Positions 25,552 through 35,350 of a stretch of 38,481 bases of DNA are shown piece by piece; within the stretch, counting starts at the first letter, position 1; each line of letters opens with the position of its first letter. The position numbers and the translations under genes are program-made. This stretch comes from an uncultured Granulosicoccaceae bacterium (GTDB lineage: Bacteria > Pseudomonadota > Gammaproteobacteria > Granulosicoccales > Granulosicoccaceae). Where the stretch lies: the NCBI GenBank assembly GCA_937920585.1, contig CAKZSB010000056.1:1-38481 (forward strand). The letters are read 5' to 3'. Under the pieces are notes generated by a model. It was given only the letters and a program-made list of their open reading frames with translations. It made no database searches and had not been told where the DNA came from.

Positions 25552-28395
25552 TCAGCCTGGCTCCGTGGCTTCCTGCTGATACGCCTCCATGGGCGGACAG
25601 GTACACACCAGATGCTTGTCACCGTGTACGTTGTCGACTCGACCGACCGGCGACCAGTATTTGTTTCGATCCACTGCTATCGCTGCGGGGAAGGCCGCCT
25701 GTTCGCGCGAATACGGGTGTTGCCATTGATCGCTGATCACTGATTGTGCAGTATGCGGCGCGTTGCGCAACGGGTTGTCATCAGCGGGTACGCGCTCGGC
25801 TGCAATCTCTTCGAACTCTCGATAGATCCCTGCCATCGCATCGCAAAAACGATCGAGCTCTCGCAACGGCTCGGACTCCGTAGGCTCAATCATTAGCGTG
25901 CCGGCAACCGGAAAGGACATCGTTGGTGCGTGAAAACCATAATCGATCAATCGCTTGGCAATGTCTTCAACGGTGACACCGGCTTCGTCCTTGAGCGTTC
26001 TGGTATCGAGAATACACTCGTGGGCAACACAATCGTTTTCGCCGGTGTAGAGAATCCGGTAGTGATCGCTGAGACGACTGGCAAGATAGTTGGCGCCGAG
26101 AATTGCATGCTCGGTTGCAGCCCGCAATCCATCAGCACCCATCATGCGAATGTACATCCAGGTAATAGTGAGAATAAGCGCACTACCCCAGGGAGCGGCA
26201 CTGACCACCCCCTGTGACACCCCGGTCTGCCGGTGTCCGGGTAAAAAAGGTGCCAGATGAGACCCCACCCCGATGGGCCCGACGCCAGGCCCTCCGCCAC
26301 CGTGTGGTATGCAAAAAGTTTTGTGCAGATTCAGGTGCGACACATCGCCGCCAAATTTCCCCGGCTGAGCCAGGCCGACCATCGCATTGAGATTGGCACC
26401 GTCGATGTAGACTTGTCCGCCCGCTTCATGCACCTGCTCACACACCTGCTGCACCGCCGCTTCAAAAACGCCATGCGTGGAGGGATAGGTAATCATGATT
26501 GCTGCAAGCCGATCGTCACAGGCCGCAATTTTCTTTTCCAGATCAGCCAGATCAACATTGCCGTTTTCATCGCAGGCCACGACCACCACCTGCATTCCGC
26601 ACATCTGTGCACTGGCCGGATTAGTGCCGTGCGCCGATTGCGGGATAAGACAGATATTGCGCTGAGTGTCACCTCTGCTTTCGTGATATCGCTTGATGGC
26701 CAGTAAACCGGCGTACTCGCCCTGGCTACCGGCATTGGGCTGTAACGAGACAGCATCGTAGCCGGTACAGGCGCACAGCCAGGCTTCCACATCGGCAATC
26801 AATCGGGCGTAACCGGTTGTTTGTTCTGTGGGTGCAAACGGATGGATATCGGCAAATTCAGGCCAGGTAACCGCGGCCATTTCGGCGGCAGCATTCAGTT
26901 TCATGGTGCAGGAGCCCAGCGGAATCATCGCACTGTTGAGCGCGATATCCCGATCCGAGAGCGTCTGCATGTAACGCATCATTTCAGTTTCGGAAGCGTA
27001 CTGATTGAACGCCGCCTGGGAAAGGTAATCGGTGCCGCGCTGCAAGGCTGCCGGATAGTCCGGGCACTCGGTGTGCTGTTCTGCGGTGTCTGCGCCGAAC
27101 ACACCCAGCAGTGCCTGCAAGTCGCTCTGATCACAGGATTCATCCAGCGAGACAGACACGGTATCTGCATCGATCGATCTAAGGTTGTAGCCTGCGGCAA
27201 CCGCTGCGGCGAGATACCTTTGCGCTTCACCGGGTACTTTTACAACCAGCGTGTCGAAGAACCCGGTGTTTTCAATTTCATAACCTGCGCACTGCAGCCC
27301 GATTGCCAGCTGGTGTGTCATCGCCCGCACGCGCAGCGCTATGGCCCGCAATCCGGCCGGGCCGTGATAGCTTGCGTAAAATGTGGCAATAATTGCCAGC
27401 AAAGCCTGCGCAGTGCAGATATTGGATGTCGCCTTTTCGCGACGAATATGCTGCTCCCGCGTCTGCAGAGCCAACCTGTAGGCCGGGTTGCCATGACTAT
27501 CGATCGACAGGCCAACCAGCCGACCCGGCATGCTGCGCTTGTGTTTTTCGGCACAGGCAAAAAACGCGGCATGCGGACCGCCAAAGCCCATCGGCACACC
27601 AAACCGCTGCGCGCTGCCAACAGCGACATCGGCACCCAGTTCGCCGGGGGATTTCAGTAGTGTGAGTGCCAGCAGATCGGTCGCCAGTATCACCATGGCA
27701 CCCGCGGCATGCGCCTGTTCGATAAGGGCCTTATTGTCGCGCACCACGCCTTTTGTGTCAGGGCATTGCAACAACAGCGCGAACTCGCTGCCATCAAAGG
27801 ACACCGCAGCGTCCTCGTCTATCAGGGATACCTCTATCGAAAGAGGTTCGGCGCGCGTGTGAAGAACATCAATGGTCTGCGGATGGCAATGCTTCGAGAC
27901 CAGCAATCGCTGACGCTTACCGCGCAGCGCGCGATGGCACATTGATGCCGCCTCTGCCGCAGCCGTCGCCTCATCCAGCATCGAGGCGTTGGCAATGGGC
28001 AAACCGGTAAGTTCGGATACCATGGTTTGAAAATTGAACAGCACTTCCAGGCGACCCTGCGAGATTTCAGGCTGGTAGGGGGTGTAGGCGGTGTACCAGG
28101 CCGGGTTCTCCAGCACGTTGCGCTGAATGACTGGCGGCGTAAAGGTTCCATAGTAACCCTGCCCGATCAACGACTTGAGCACCACATTGCGCGAGCCCAG
28201 TTCACGCAATTCTGCGAGTGCCTCTCGTTCACTGACAGCTTGCGGTAAATCGAGCCTGGATCTATCCAGAATGCCAGCGGGCACTACGCGGTCGATCAGC
28301 TCATCGAGTGTGTCGACACCTATTTGCCGAAGCATTATGTCTACATCATCGGCTCTGGTGCCGATATGGCGATCCTGAAATTTCAGCTCTGACAC
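25552..28395 (-). CDS. gcvP: Glycine dehydrogenase (decarboxylating), P-protein
   Basis: A single-chain P-protein of about 947 residues that decarboxylates glycine and hands aminomethyl to the lipoyl arm of GcvH. The N-terminal part has '[19 protein letters not shown]' and '[38 protein letters not shown]'. The C-terminal part holds the PLP lysine in '[22 protein letters not shown]' near residue 700. GTG 28395 is preferred: GGGGGA lies just before it, while ATG 28407 four codons upstream has no ribosome binding site. Length matches the fused bacterial and eukaryotic type rather than the split GcvPA/GcvPB. It follows gcvT and gcvH on the same strand. Confidence 0.96.
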   Translation of the reverse strand: MSELKFQDRHIGTRADDVDIMLRQIGVDTLDELIDRVVPAGILDRSRLDLPQAVSEREALAELRELGSRNVVLKSLIGQGYYGTFTPPVIQRNVLENPAWYTAYTPYQPEISQGRLEVLFNFQTMVSELTGLPIANASMLDEATAAAEAASMCHRALRGKRQRLLVSKHCHPQTIDVLHTRAEPLSIEVSLIDEDAAVSFDGSEFALLLQCPDTKGVVRDNKALIEQAHAAGAMVILATDLLALTLLKSPGELGADVAVGSAQRFGVPMGFGGPHAAFFACAEKHKRSMPGRLVGLSIDSHGNPAYRLALQTREQHIRREKATSNICTAQALLAIIATFYASYHGPAGLRAIALRVRAMTHQLAIGLQCAGYEIENTGFFDTLVVKVPGEAQRYLAAAVAAGYNLRSIDADTVSVSLDESCDQSDLQALLGVFGADTAEQHTECPDYPAALQRGTDYLSQAAFNQYASETEMMRYMQTLSDRDIALNSAMIPLGSCTMKLNAAAEMAAVTWPEFADIHPFAPTEQTTGYARLIADVEAWLCACTGYDAVSLQPNAGSQGEYAGLLAIKRYHESRGDTQRNICLIPQSAHGTNPASAQMCGMQVVVVACDENGNVDLADLEKKIAACDDRLAAIMITYPSTHGVFEAAVQQVCEQVHEAGGQVYIDGANLNAMVGLAQPGKFGGDVSHLNLHKTFCIPHGGGGPGVGPIGVGSHLAPFLPGHRQTGVSQGVVSAAPWGSALILTITWMYIRMMGADGLRAATEHAILGANYLASRLSDHYRILYTGENDCVAHECILDTRTLKDEAGVTVEDIAKRLIDYGFHAPTMSFPVAGTLMIEPTESEPLRELDRFCDAMAGIYREFEEIAAERVPADDNPLRNAPHTAQSVISDQWQHPYSREQAAFPAAIAVDRNKYWSPVGRVDNVHGDKHLVCTCPPMEAYQQEATEPG

Positions 28396-28428
28396 GATTT
28401 CCCCCATGCGTGTACAACAATTGCGTGG

Positions 28429-28818
28429 CTATTCCTCGGAACTTACTACCGCCTGATAGGACTCGGCGTCCAGCAGTTGATCAAAATCCTTGCCGTCGCT
28501 TGGCTGCATGCTGAAAAGCCACCCGCCTTCATAAGGCGCAGAGTTGACCAGTTCCGGCTCCTCACCCAACGCGGCATTGGCATCGATGATAGTACCCGCA
28601 ATCGGCGCGTAGATATCTGAAGCCGCCTTAACGGATTCGACCACAGCAATCGCCGCCTCGGATTCCACCACCGCATCGATCTCGGGTGTTTCTACAAACA
28701 CCAGATCACCCAGCTGCTCCTGTGCATGATCAGTGATACCAACGGTAATCGTACCATCGTCGTTCATCCGGACCCATTCATGCGAAAGCGTGTATCTCAA
28801 TTCACCTGGAACATTCAC
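28429..28818 (-). CDS. gcvH: Glycine cleavage system H protein
   Basis: A 129-residue lipoyl carrier that shuttles the aminomethyl group between P, T and L proteins. The lipoylation site is Lys64 in '[14 protein letters not shown]', at the same place as in E. coli GcvH (about 65). '[36 protein letters not shown]' is the standard N-terminal block. It lies 29 bases after gcvT and 33 bases before the chosen gcvP start. Confidence 0.97.
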   Translation of the reverse strand: MNVPGELRYTLSHEWVRMNDDGTITVGITDHAQEQLGDLVFVETPEIDAVVESEAAIAVVESVKAASDIYAPIAGTIIDANAALGEEPELVNSAPYEGGWLFSMQPSDGKDFDQLLDAESYQAVVSSEE

Positions 28819-28847
28819 TGATAACTATCCTCAGTTACGCTGACACG

Positions 28848-29939
28848 TCAGCTGCTTGATAATAACGACTTGCCGTTTCGGACAAACACTCGCGACGTGC
28901 GAGTCACCGGCAGGCGCCGCGTGCGAATCTGCACTTGAAGGGCTGCACCAGCACCGGCTTCCACACGCGCAAACGCGATGGATTTTTGCAGCGTCGGCGA
29001 AAAGGTACCACTGGTAATGACACCCACTTCACGATCAGCGTCAAACAACACCTGACCTTCTCTCAACACACCCTTATCTTCCAGCACCAGGCCAATCAAT
29101 TCTTTTGCTACCCCGTCGCTACGCTGCGCTTCCAGCGCATCGCGGCCGATAAACTGACGGTCGTCGGGCTGCCAGGCTACCGTCCAGCCAAGGCCGCTGG
29201 TTAGCGGTGTCTCTGATTCGTCCATGTCGTGGCCATAAAGGTTCATTCCCGCCTCCAGTCGCAGGGTATCGCGAGCACCGAGTCCACAGGCCGCAACGCC
29301 TGCCTGTAGGAGGTCGCGCCAAAGTCCGACGGCCTCTTTGGCACCCAGTGCGATCTCGTATCCATCTTCCCCGGTGTAGCCCGTGCGTGCAACAAACCAG
29401 TCACCGATCTGACAAGCCTGAAATCTTTGCAATTCGCCGGCGGCAGTAGCGACTTCGGCTGGCATGTGCGCACGACTGATGGCAATCGCATCCGGGCCCT
29501 GCACCGCGATCATCGCCAGTTGCGGCTGTTCGGCCAGAGTCAAATCGAAGCCTGCACTGTGCTCTGCCATCCATTGCAGATCATTTTCACGGGTGGCAGC
29601 GTTCACGATAAGCCGGTAGTTGTCTGGGCCGCACCAGTAGACAATCAGGTCGTCGATGACGCCACCCTGCTGATTCAGCATACAGGTGTAGAGCGCACAG
29701 CCAGGCTTGAGGGTTGCCGGATCGTTGGCCAGCAAAAGGCGCAGAAATTTCAGCGAGTCCGGGCCGGCTATATCGACGATAGTCATATGCGAGACATCAA
29801 ACACACCGGCACTTTGCCGCACTGCGTGGTGCTCGTCGATCAGCGAACCGTAGTGAATCGGCAACTGCCAGCCGGAAAAATCGACAATCTTGCCGCCCGC
29901 CTCAAGGTGGCATTCATACAGTGGTGTTCGCGCCGTCAT
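28848..29939 (-). CDS. gcvT: Glycine cleavage system T protein (aminomethyltransferase)
   Basis: A 363-residue tetrahydrofolate-dependent enzyme that releases ammonia and makes methylene-THF from the aminomethyl-lipoyl H protein. 'TPLYECHLEAGGKIVDFSGWQLPIHYGS' opens the fold, with 'FDVSHMTIVDIAGPDSLKFL', 'GVIDDLIVYW', 'ARTGYTGEDGYEI' and 'RDTLRLEAGMNLYGHDM' following, all family hallmarks. The start could be ATG 29939 (GAGG ten bases upstream) or GTG 29945, which overlaps the lnt stop as GTGA. Either way there is no leader between lnt and gcvT, so no glycine riboswitch precedes the operon. The folate site and length look normal. Confidence 0.96.
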   Translation of the reverse strand: MTARTPLYECHLEAGGKIVDFSGWQLPIHYGSLIDEHHAVRQSAGVFDVSHMTIVDIAGPDSLKFLRLLLANDPATLKPGCALYTCMLNQQGGVIDDLIVYWCGPDNYRLIVNAATRENDLQWMAEHSAGFDLTLAEQPQLAMIAVQGPDAIAISRAHMPAEVATAAGELQRFQACQIGDWFVARTGYTGEDGYEIALGAKEAVGLWRDLLQAGVAACGLGARDTLRLEAGMNLYGHDMDESETPLTSGLGWTVAWQPDDRQFIGRDALEAQRSDGVAKELIGLVLEDKGVLREGQVLFDADREVGVITSGTFSPTLQKSIAFARVEAGAGAALQVQIRTRRLPVTRTSRVFVRNGKSLLSSS

Positions 29940-29941
29940 CG

Positions 29942-31465
29942 TCACTCAACCTCGTGTGTTCTACGCCATTGATCCAACGCAAAAAACAGCAACATCATCA
30001 GTAATGCCGCACCAACGGCCAGCCAGTCTCCAACCTCGACGTAAGGCGTGGACCCACTGCGCGGCGTGACCTCGACATCGATAGCGGTCTGCTGAAACTG
30101 CGCCGCACTGGAGAGTATTTCACCACGCGCTGAAATATGCGCGGTGATACCGGTGTTGGTGGTTCGCAGCATCGGCCGACCAAATTCCAGCGAGCGCATG
30201 GCCGCCATTTCAAGGTGCTGATGCGGTGCCATGGAATCGCCGAACCAGGCGTCGTTGCTGACATTCACCAGTATATTCGCCAACGGCAATTGCACTCGCA
30301 TTTCAGCACCAAAGGCGTCTTCATAGCAAATCGACATGCCATAGTGATTGCCGTCGATTTCAATCGGCACAACCGGTCCGCGGCCGGCGGATAAATCCGA
30401 CATCGGAATCGTGATGAGGTCAGCGAGCATGGTTAACACGCCGCGAAAAGGGATGAACTCACCAAACGGAACCAAATGCCGCTTGGTGTAGACCTGCGCA
30501 TCACTGCCACCGAGTACCTTGATAGCGTTGTAAAACTCGTTGCCGGCATCATTGACGAGAAAACCGCCCGACAGCACGGTGCTGCCATTGCGCGCAATGG
30601 CGCTGGCGAAATCATCCAGATAACCATCGACCTCGGAGAAAAAAGTCGGCACCGCGGTTTCGGGCCAGATAACCAGATCCGCACCAGAGCGGCTGAGATC
30701 GGTGTAGACCCCCAATGACTCGGAGAGCAATTCTTCGCGAAACTTGTTCTCCTGCGCCACATTGCCCTGCACCATCGTGACCGACACCGGCGCGCCGGAC
30801 GGCTGCGTCCATTCGATCTGCGACAGGCCGAATCCGCCAGCAAAGATCAGTATCAACAGCGCCGAACTGGCAAGCACAACCGCCGATCGCCGGACCACCA
30901 GTACGAGCCCAACGCCCGCCGCTGCTATCGTGAGCATCAGTGAGGAAAGCAATATCCCGCCAACGGGCGCGTAACCGGCCAGTGGCGATTGCAGCGTAGC
31001 GTACCCCACGTTCAGCCACGGGAAACCGGTCAGCAACCAGGTTTTGGTCCACTCCATCAGCAGCCAGAACGCCGGCACAAGCAACAAAAACCAACGCACC
31101 GGATGAGTTTTTCCTGCCCTGACAACGCGTGCAAATACCGCCGGCAGGATCGCCAGCAGCATCACGAATATCGCCGTACCCAGAGCGGAAACCGCGGCAA
31201 TCGCACCGCCAAACAAGTGCAGACTATAGTAGACCCAGTGCACCCCCAGACCGAACAGGCCGAGCCCGAACGCATAGCCCACAGCCATGGCTGCGCGTGG
31301 TGATACACATTCAAAGATCAGCGCAAAAAATACCCCGAGGGATAGAATCAGTACCGGCCACCAGCCAAACGGGGCGAAGGCTGTGACACTGACCGCACCG
31401 CTCAAAAGTGCTGTCAGCAGTGCTGCAATAAAGTAGCTGCGCCTGCCGATGCGCGCCTCAGTCAA
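29942..31465 (-). CDS. lnt: Apolipoprotein N-acyltransferase
   Basis: A 507-residue inner-membrane enzyme that adds the third acyl chain to lipoproteins. Several hydrophobic helices fill about residues 12-215, followed by a periplasmic nitrilase-like domain. The catalytic triad can be read as Glu269 ('IWPETAVP'), Lys328 ('TKRHLVPFGEF') and Cys380 ('MSICYEDAFGAE'), and a last helix near 485-500 returns to the membrane. The N-terminus overlaps the corC stop by eight bases. Its product is needed by lipoproteins such as the two candidates at 4987-7261. Confidence 0.95.
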   Translation of the reverse strand: MTEARIGRRSYFIAALLTALLSGAVSVTAFAPFGWWPVLILSLGVFFALIFECVSPRAAMAVGYAFGLGLFGLGVHWVYYSLHLFGGAIAAVSALGTAIFVMLLAILPAVFARVVRAGKTHPVRWFLLLVPAFWLLMEWTKTWLLTGFPWLNVGYATLQSPLAGYAPVGGILLSSLMLTIAAAGVGLVLVVRRSAVVLASSALLILIFAGGFGLSQIEWTQPSGAPVSVTMVQGNVAQENKFREELLSESLGVYTDLSRSGADLVIWPETAVPTFFSEVDGYLDDFASAIARNGSTVLSGGFLVNDAGNEFYNAIKVLGGSDAQVYTKRHLVPFGEFIPFRGVLTMLADLITIPMSDLSAGRGPVVPIEIDGNHYGMSICYEDAFGAEMRVQLPLANILVNVSNDAWFGDSMAPHQHLEMAAMRSLEFGRPMLRTTNTGITAHISARGEILSSAAQFQQTAIDVEVTPRSGSTPYVEVGDWLAVGAALLMMLLFFALDQWRRTHEVE

Positions 31466-32309
31466 CGCCTTCCTCGCCGGTAGTCACCTGCAGCAGGTGA
31501 ATACGTCTCGACTCGGACGACAGCACTTTGAAATGAAAGCGGTCGATATTGACGTGCTCACCCGGGTTGGGCATGTGGCCAATTTCACGCATCACCAGAC
31601 CACCGATCGTATCGAATTCATCATCCGGCAATTCGGCGCCCAGCTCGTCGTTGAACTCCTCAATCGGCGTGAGCGCCTTGACGGTAAAGATCTCACCTTC
31701 GTGCTTGCGGATGTTGGCGTCTTCCTCAGCGTCGTGCTCATCGTCGATCTCACCGACGATTTCCTCAAGTACATCTTCAATCGTCACCAGGCCCGCCACG
31801 CCGCCGTACTCGTCAACCACTATCGCCATGTGGTTGTGGTTGGCCCGGAACTCGGTGAGCAACACGTTCAATCGCTTGCTTTCCACCGTGAAAACCGGAT
31901 CGCGTATCAGTGTTTTCAGATCGTATTCCGGGCGCTTGTCCGGCTGCGAGAATCGCAACAGATCCTTGGCCAGCAATACGCCCAGGACCTCGTCCCGGCT
32001 CTCGCCGATCACCGGAAAACGGGAGTGCCCGGATTCGATAATAGTGGGGAGAAGTTCATCCAGATGCTCATCGATTTCAACGACGACCATTTGCGCGCGC
32101 GGAATCATGATGTCACGCACTCGCATGTTGGCGACATCGAACACGCCATCGAGCATGGTCATGGTGTCGTCGCTGACGATATCGCGGTTGGCCGCCTCGC
32201 GCAGTACGAGCTTCAGACTCGCCAGATCGTGCGGCTCATCGTCACCACCCAGCGCATGCATGATCCGATCTACGATCGAGCGCGGGTTCTCACTGGAATC
32301 CTGTGCCAT
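31458..32309 (-). CDS. corC: CorC/YbeX-type CBS-domain protein
   Basis: A 283-residue soluble protein with a CBS pair ('MIPRAQMVVVEIDEHLDELLPTII' and 'VNVLLTEFRANHNHMAIVVDEYGGVAGLVTIEDVLEEIVGEI') and a C-terminal CorC/HlyC transporter-associated domain ('IDRFHFKVLSSESRRIHLLQVT'). E. coli YbeX/CorC has been linked to Mg/Co efflux and, through its operon, to ribosome homeostasis. No DUF21 membrane domain is present, so it is the short form. Its ATG shares one base with the ybeY stop (TGATG). Confidence 0.93.
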   Translation of the reverse strand: MAQDSSENPRSIVDRIMHALGGDDEPHDLASLKLVLREAANRDIVSDDTMTMLDGVFDVANMRVRDIMIPRAQMVVVEIDEHLDELLPTIIESGHSRFPVIGESRDEVLGVLLAKDLLRFSQPDKRPEYDLKTLIRDPVFTVESKRLNVLLTEFRANHNHMAIVVDEYGGVAGLVTIEDVLEEIVGEIDDEHDAEEDANIRKHEGEIFTVKALTPIEEFNDELGAELPDDEFDTIGGLVMREIGHMPNPGEHVNIDRFHFKVLSSESRRIHLLQVTTGEEGVD

Positions 32310-32824
32310 CAGCCGGTCACCTCTTCGGCCCGATAGGGATCGGCAAACCCGAGGCTGGCCAGTATTTCGATTTCAAGGCCTTCCATTACTTCGCAATCTT
32401 CATCGTTCTCGTGATCGTAGCCCTGCAGATGCAACATCCCGTGAACCACCATATGCGCCCAGTGCGCGTCGAGTGTCTTGCCCTGCGCGATGCTCTCGGA
32501 CTCGACGACTTCGGCGCAAACAAGAATATCCCCAAGGTGCTGAAATCCCAGTTCGGCGGGGAGATCGGCCGGAAATGACAACACATTGGTGGCGTAGTCC
32601 GCATCGCGCCAGCGCTTATTCGCAAGCTGCATTTCGCTGGCACAAACCACCTTGATGCTGGCACCACCCGGCTCGTCACGCAATGCCGCCCTGGCCCAGT
32701 TCAGGAGCGTCTCATCGGGCGGGCAGCGAGCCCGGTCGACTGCACCGAATTCTACGGTGGTCTCCACAGCTACAGGAACGTCGTCCGCATTAACCGGGAT
32801 CAACTTTTTTCCCTGCGTCGGCAT
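32309..32824 (-). CDS. ybeY: Endoribonuclease YbeY
   Basis: A 171-residue zinc-dependent rRNA maturation and quality-control nuclease. The metal motif is 'HMVVHGMLHLQGYDH', with His128, His132 and His138 at the H-x3-H-x5-H spacing of E. coli YbeY (114, 118, 124), and 'TNVLSFPADLP' is also conserved. I use ATG 32824 because the longer frame to 32944 is PhoH coding sequence read in another frame and has no family similarity. This start overlaps the phoH end by 35 bases. Position after phoH matches E. coli. Confidence 0.94.
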   Translation of the reverse strand: MPTQGKKLIPVNADDVPVAVETTVEFGAVDRARCPPDETLLNWARAALRDEPGGASIKVVCASEMQLANKRWRDADYATNVLSFPADLPAELGFQHLGDILVCAEVVESESIAQGKTLDAHWAHMVVHGMLHLQGYDHENDEDCEVMEGLEIEILASLGFADPYRAEEVTG

Positions 32825-33791
32825 TTTGCTCGGAGGACTCATAGGCGCGCACGATTCTCTGCACCAGCGGGTGGCGCACCACGTCGCGAGCCTGAAATTC
32901 GCAAAAACCCACGCCTTCAACGCCTTTGAGTACACCGCGCACATGGCGCAGCCCTGAGAGCACGTGTTTGGGCAAATCTGTTTGCGTCACGTCACCGGTA
33001 ACGATCGCACGCGATCCGAAACCGATGCGAGTCAGAAACATTTTCATCTGCTCAACGGTGGTGTTCTGCGCCTCGTCCATGATCACGCAGGCATTGTTGA
33101 GCGTGCGCCCGCGCATGTAGGCCAGCGGAGCGACTTCGATAACATTTTTTTCGATCAGGCGGGCAACGCGGTCGAAACCCAGAAATTCGTAGAGGGCATC
33201 GTAGATCGGGCGCAGGTAGGGATCGACTTTTTGCGCCAGATCACCGGGCAGAAAGCCGAGTCGTTCGCCGGCTTCCACCGCAGGACGCACCAGCACCAAC
33301 CGCCGCACCTGTTCTCGCTCCAGCAGCTCGACAGCACAGGCAACCGCCAGGTAAGTCTTGCCGGTGCCAGCCGGGCCGATACCGAATGTGAGGTCGAATT
33401 CGCGAATGTTTTCCACGTAGACACGCTGATTCTCACCGCGACAGCGAATCTTGACACGCCGCGTGGCGATGTCAGCACTTTCGTGCTCATCGGCGGCTTC
33501 GTCACTGCCGGATGATTCCTCGTCGTTTTCTAACATGACTTCCTGAAGATACAGATGAATGCCTTCCGGTGACAGCGTTTCTTTCAGGGTTGTCTCATAC
33601 AAACCCTGAAGCACACTGCACGCATTGCGCACCTGACGCTCATCGCCAACTGCCTGAAAACTGCCGCCACGATTGTGCAGTTCTACGCCCAGCCGCTTTT
33701 CTATTTGCCGCAGATTCTTGTCCAGCGGGCCACACAGATTAGCCAGCCGCTTGTTGTCATCAGGGGACAACTGAAATTCAAGTTTAGCCAA
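32790..33791 (-). CDS. ybeZ: PhoH-like ATPase (YbeZ)
   Basis: A 333-residue P-loop NTPase. An N-terminal KH-like segment (about 1-75, 'LCGPLDKNLRQIEKRLGVELHNRGGSF') precedes an acidic linker (about 88-108) and the PhoH domain with Walker A 'GPAGTGKT' (139-146), 'VRPAVEAGERLGFLPGDL', a Walker B-like 'CVIMDEAQNTT' and 'GDVTQTDLP'. It is thought to help YbeY in RNA processing. A 47-base gap separates it from miaB upstream, and it overlaps ybeY downstream. Confidence 0.94.
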   Translation of the reverse strand: MAKLEFQLSPDDNKRLANLCGPLDKNLRQIEKRLGVELHNRGGSFQAVGDERQVRNACSVLQGLYETTLKETLSPEGIHLYLQEVMLENDEESSGSDEAADEHESADIATRRVKIRCRGENQRVYVENIREFDLTFGIGPAGTGKTYLAVACAVELLEREQVRRLVLVRPAVEAGERLGFLPGDLAQKVDPYLRPIYDALYEFLGFDRVARLIEKNVIEVAPLAYMRGRTLNNACVIMDEAQNTTVEQMKMFLTRIGFGSRAIVTGDVTQTDLPKHVLSGLRHVRGVLKGVEGVGFCEFQARDVVRHPLVQRIVRAYESSEQNADAGKKVDPG

Positions 33792-33838
33792 ATGATTGGG
33801 TCATGGTGGCGCAGCGTGGCGCTGCAGACAAGGCGAGA

Positions 33839-35182
33839 TCATTCATGGGTGTCGTTAAGCCCCAGCAGTTCACCGCGCAGCGAGTTGGGCCTTGCCGCGG
33901 TGATCCGAACATCGACAAACTTGCCAATCCATTCCTCACCACCGGCAAAATTCACCACCCGGTTGTTTTCGGTTCGCCCGGCAATTTCCCGATCATCGCG
34001 TGCCGATAAACGCTCTACCAGGATGCGTTGGGTGCTGCCGACCATGGCTTCACTGATTCGCATCGCCTGCTCGTTTATCGTGGCCTGTAAACGCGCCAGA
34101 CGAGCCTTTTTGGTCGCCATGGGTGTGGGATCTTCGAGGGAGGCTGCCGGTGTACCCGGGCGCGCGCTGTAGATAAAACTGAACGACTGATCGAACTCCA
34201 GATCGGTAATCAGTTTCATCGTCTGCTCGAAGTCTTCATCGGTTTCGCCAGGAAAGCCGACGATGAAATCGGAAGATAGCGAAATACCGGGACGCGCCTT
34301 TTTCAGCTGGCGTATTCTGGATTTGTATTCAATCGCCGTATGGCCGCGCTTCATTGCCGCGAGGATTCGATCCGAACCGCTCTGCACCGGCAAATGCAGA
34401 AAACCGGCAAGTTCCGGTACATCCGCATAGGCCTCTACCAGCCGATCACCGAACTCGATCGGATGCGATGTCGTGAAGCGAATTCGTTCGATGCCATCAA
34501 CCGCAGCAATCACATTGATCAGGAGCGCCAGATCGGCAATTTCACCATCGTGCATCAGGCCACGATAGCCATTGACGTTCTGCCCGAGCAGATTGACCTC
34601 GCGCACGCCCTGCTCTGCAAGCCCCGCCACTTCCGCGAGAACATCATCAAACGGGCGGCTGATCTCTTCGCCACGGGTGTAGGGCACCACGCAAAAACTG
34701 CAATACTTGCTGCAGCCTTCCATAATCGAGACGAACGCTGTGGGGCCTGAAACGGAGGGCTCGGGCAGCCGATCGAATTTCTCGATTTCGGGAAAACTGA
34801 CGTCGATCAGCGGACGCTTCTCGCGCCGACTTTGTTCGACCATATCGGGCAGGCGATGAATCGTTTGCGGACCGACCACAAGATCGACGTAAGGCGCTCG
34901 TTGCTGCAACGCCTCGCCCTCCTGGCTCGCAACACAGCCTGCCACCGCAATGATGACGCCTTCGCGCTTTTCCTTGAACGGACGCCAGCGCCCCAGTTGC
35001 GAAAACACTTTTTCCTGAGCTTTCTCGCGGATAGAGCAGGTATTGACCAGCAATATGTCTGCCTCGGCGGGATCGTCTGTCACATCGGCGCCAAATTTCT
35101 CATCGAGCACGTCAACCATTCTGGCCGAGTCGTACTCGTTCATCTGACATCCGTGCGTTTTTATGAAAACCTTTTGCCGCAT
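33839..35182 (-). CDS. miaB: tRNA-2-methylthio-N6-dimethylallyladenosine synthase
   Basis: A 447-residue radical-SAM methylthiotransferase acting on i6A37 of tRNAs. The N-terminal cluster Cys12, Cys49 and Cys83 and the radical-SAM cluster Cys157, Cys161 and Cys164 ('[19 protein letters not shown]') can be read, the latter at the same numbers as E. coli MiaB. A C-terminal TRAM domain follows ('[23 protein letters not shown]'). ATG 35182 gives the standard N-terminus '[19 protein letters not shown]'; a TTG six codons earlier is in frame but not needed. It heads the long run that goes on to phoH, ybeY, corC, lnt and gcv. Confidence 0.96.
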   Translation of the reverse strand: MRQKVFIKTHGCQMNEYDSARMVDVLDEKFGADVTDDPAEADILLVNTCSIREKAQEKVFSQLGRWRPFKEKREGVIIAVAGCVASQEGEALQQRAPYVDLVVGPQTIHRLPDMVEQSRREKRPLIDVSFPEIEKFDRLPEPSVSGPTAFVSIMEGCSKYCSFCVVPYTRGEEISRPFDDVLAEVAGLAEQGVREVNLLGQNVNGYRGLMHDGEIADLALLINVIAAVDGIERIRFTTSHPIEFGDRLVEAYADVPELAGFLHLPVQSGSDRILAAMKRGHTAIEYKSRIRQLKKARPGISLSSDFIVGFPGETDEDFEQTMKLITDLEFDQSFSFIYSARPGTPAASLEDPTPMATKKARLARLQATINEQAMRISEAMVGSTQRILVERLSARDDREIAGRTENNRVVNFAGGEEWIGKFVDVRITAARPNSLRGELLGLNDTHE

Positions 35183-35209
35183 CAACCCGTTCTTTAACAA
35201 AGCTCAACG

Positions 35210-35239
35210 AGCATAGCAAGGATTCAGGCGTTCTTCCAA
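35210..35239 (-). promoter_or_regulatory. Candidate sigma70 promoter of the miaB operon
   Basis: On the minus strand TTGGAA (35234-35239) is followed after 18 bases by TATGCT (35210-35215), about 28 bases upstream of the miaB ATG. An inverted repeat GATTCAGG / CCTGAATC (35221-35228 and 35241-35248) brackets the -35 hexamer. Confidence 0.5.
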
Positions 35240-35292
35240 ACCTGAATCAGCCACCGCCCTGCTCGTTTCCGGCCGCTGGCTGACACTTGCAC

Positions 35293-35325
35293 AAAAAAGA
35301 AAAGGACATGCAATGCATGTCCTTT
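35293..35325 (-). terminator. Intrinsic terminator after ahcY
   Basis: On the minus strand an 11-bp stem (AAAGGACATGC pairs with GCATGTCCTTT; 35301-35311 and 35315-35325) with a three-base loop is followed by TCTTTTTT. It lies 25 bases past the ahcY stop and separates the metK-ahcY unit from the miaB promoter. Confidence 0.92.
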
Positions 35326-35350
35326 CCGCTTACCACTATACCACTACCGC

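Noticed and set aside
28819-29945. Glycine riboswitch upstream of gcvT or gcvH
   Set aside because: gcvT abuts lnt and only 29 bases separate gcvT from gcvH, so there is no space for one.
31449-32655. Two long plus-strand frames (295 and 368 codons) over corC and ybeY
   Set aside because: Both are shadows of the minus-strand operon; the translations are Arg/Ser-rich and unlike any family.
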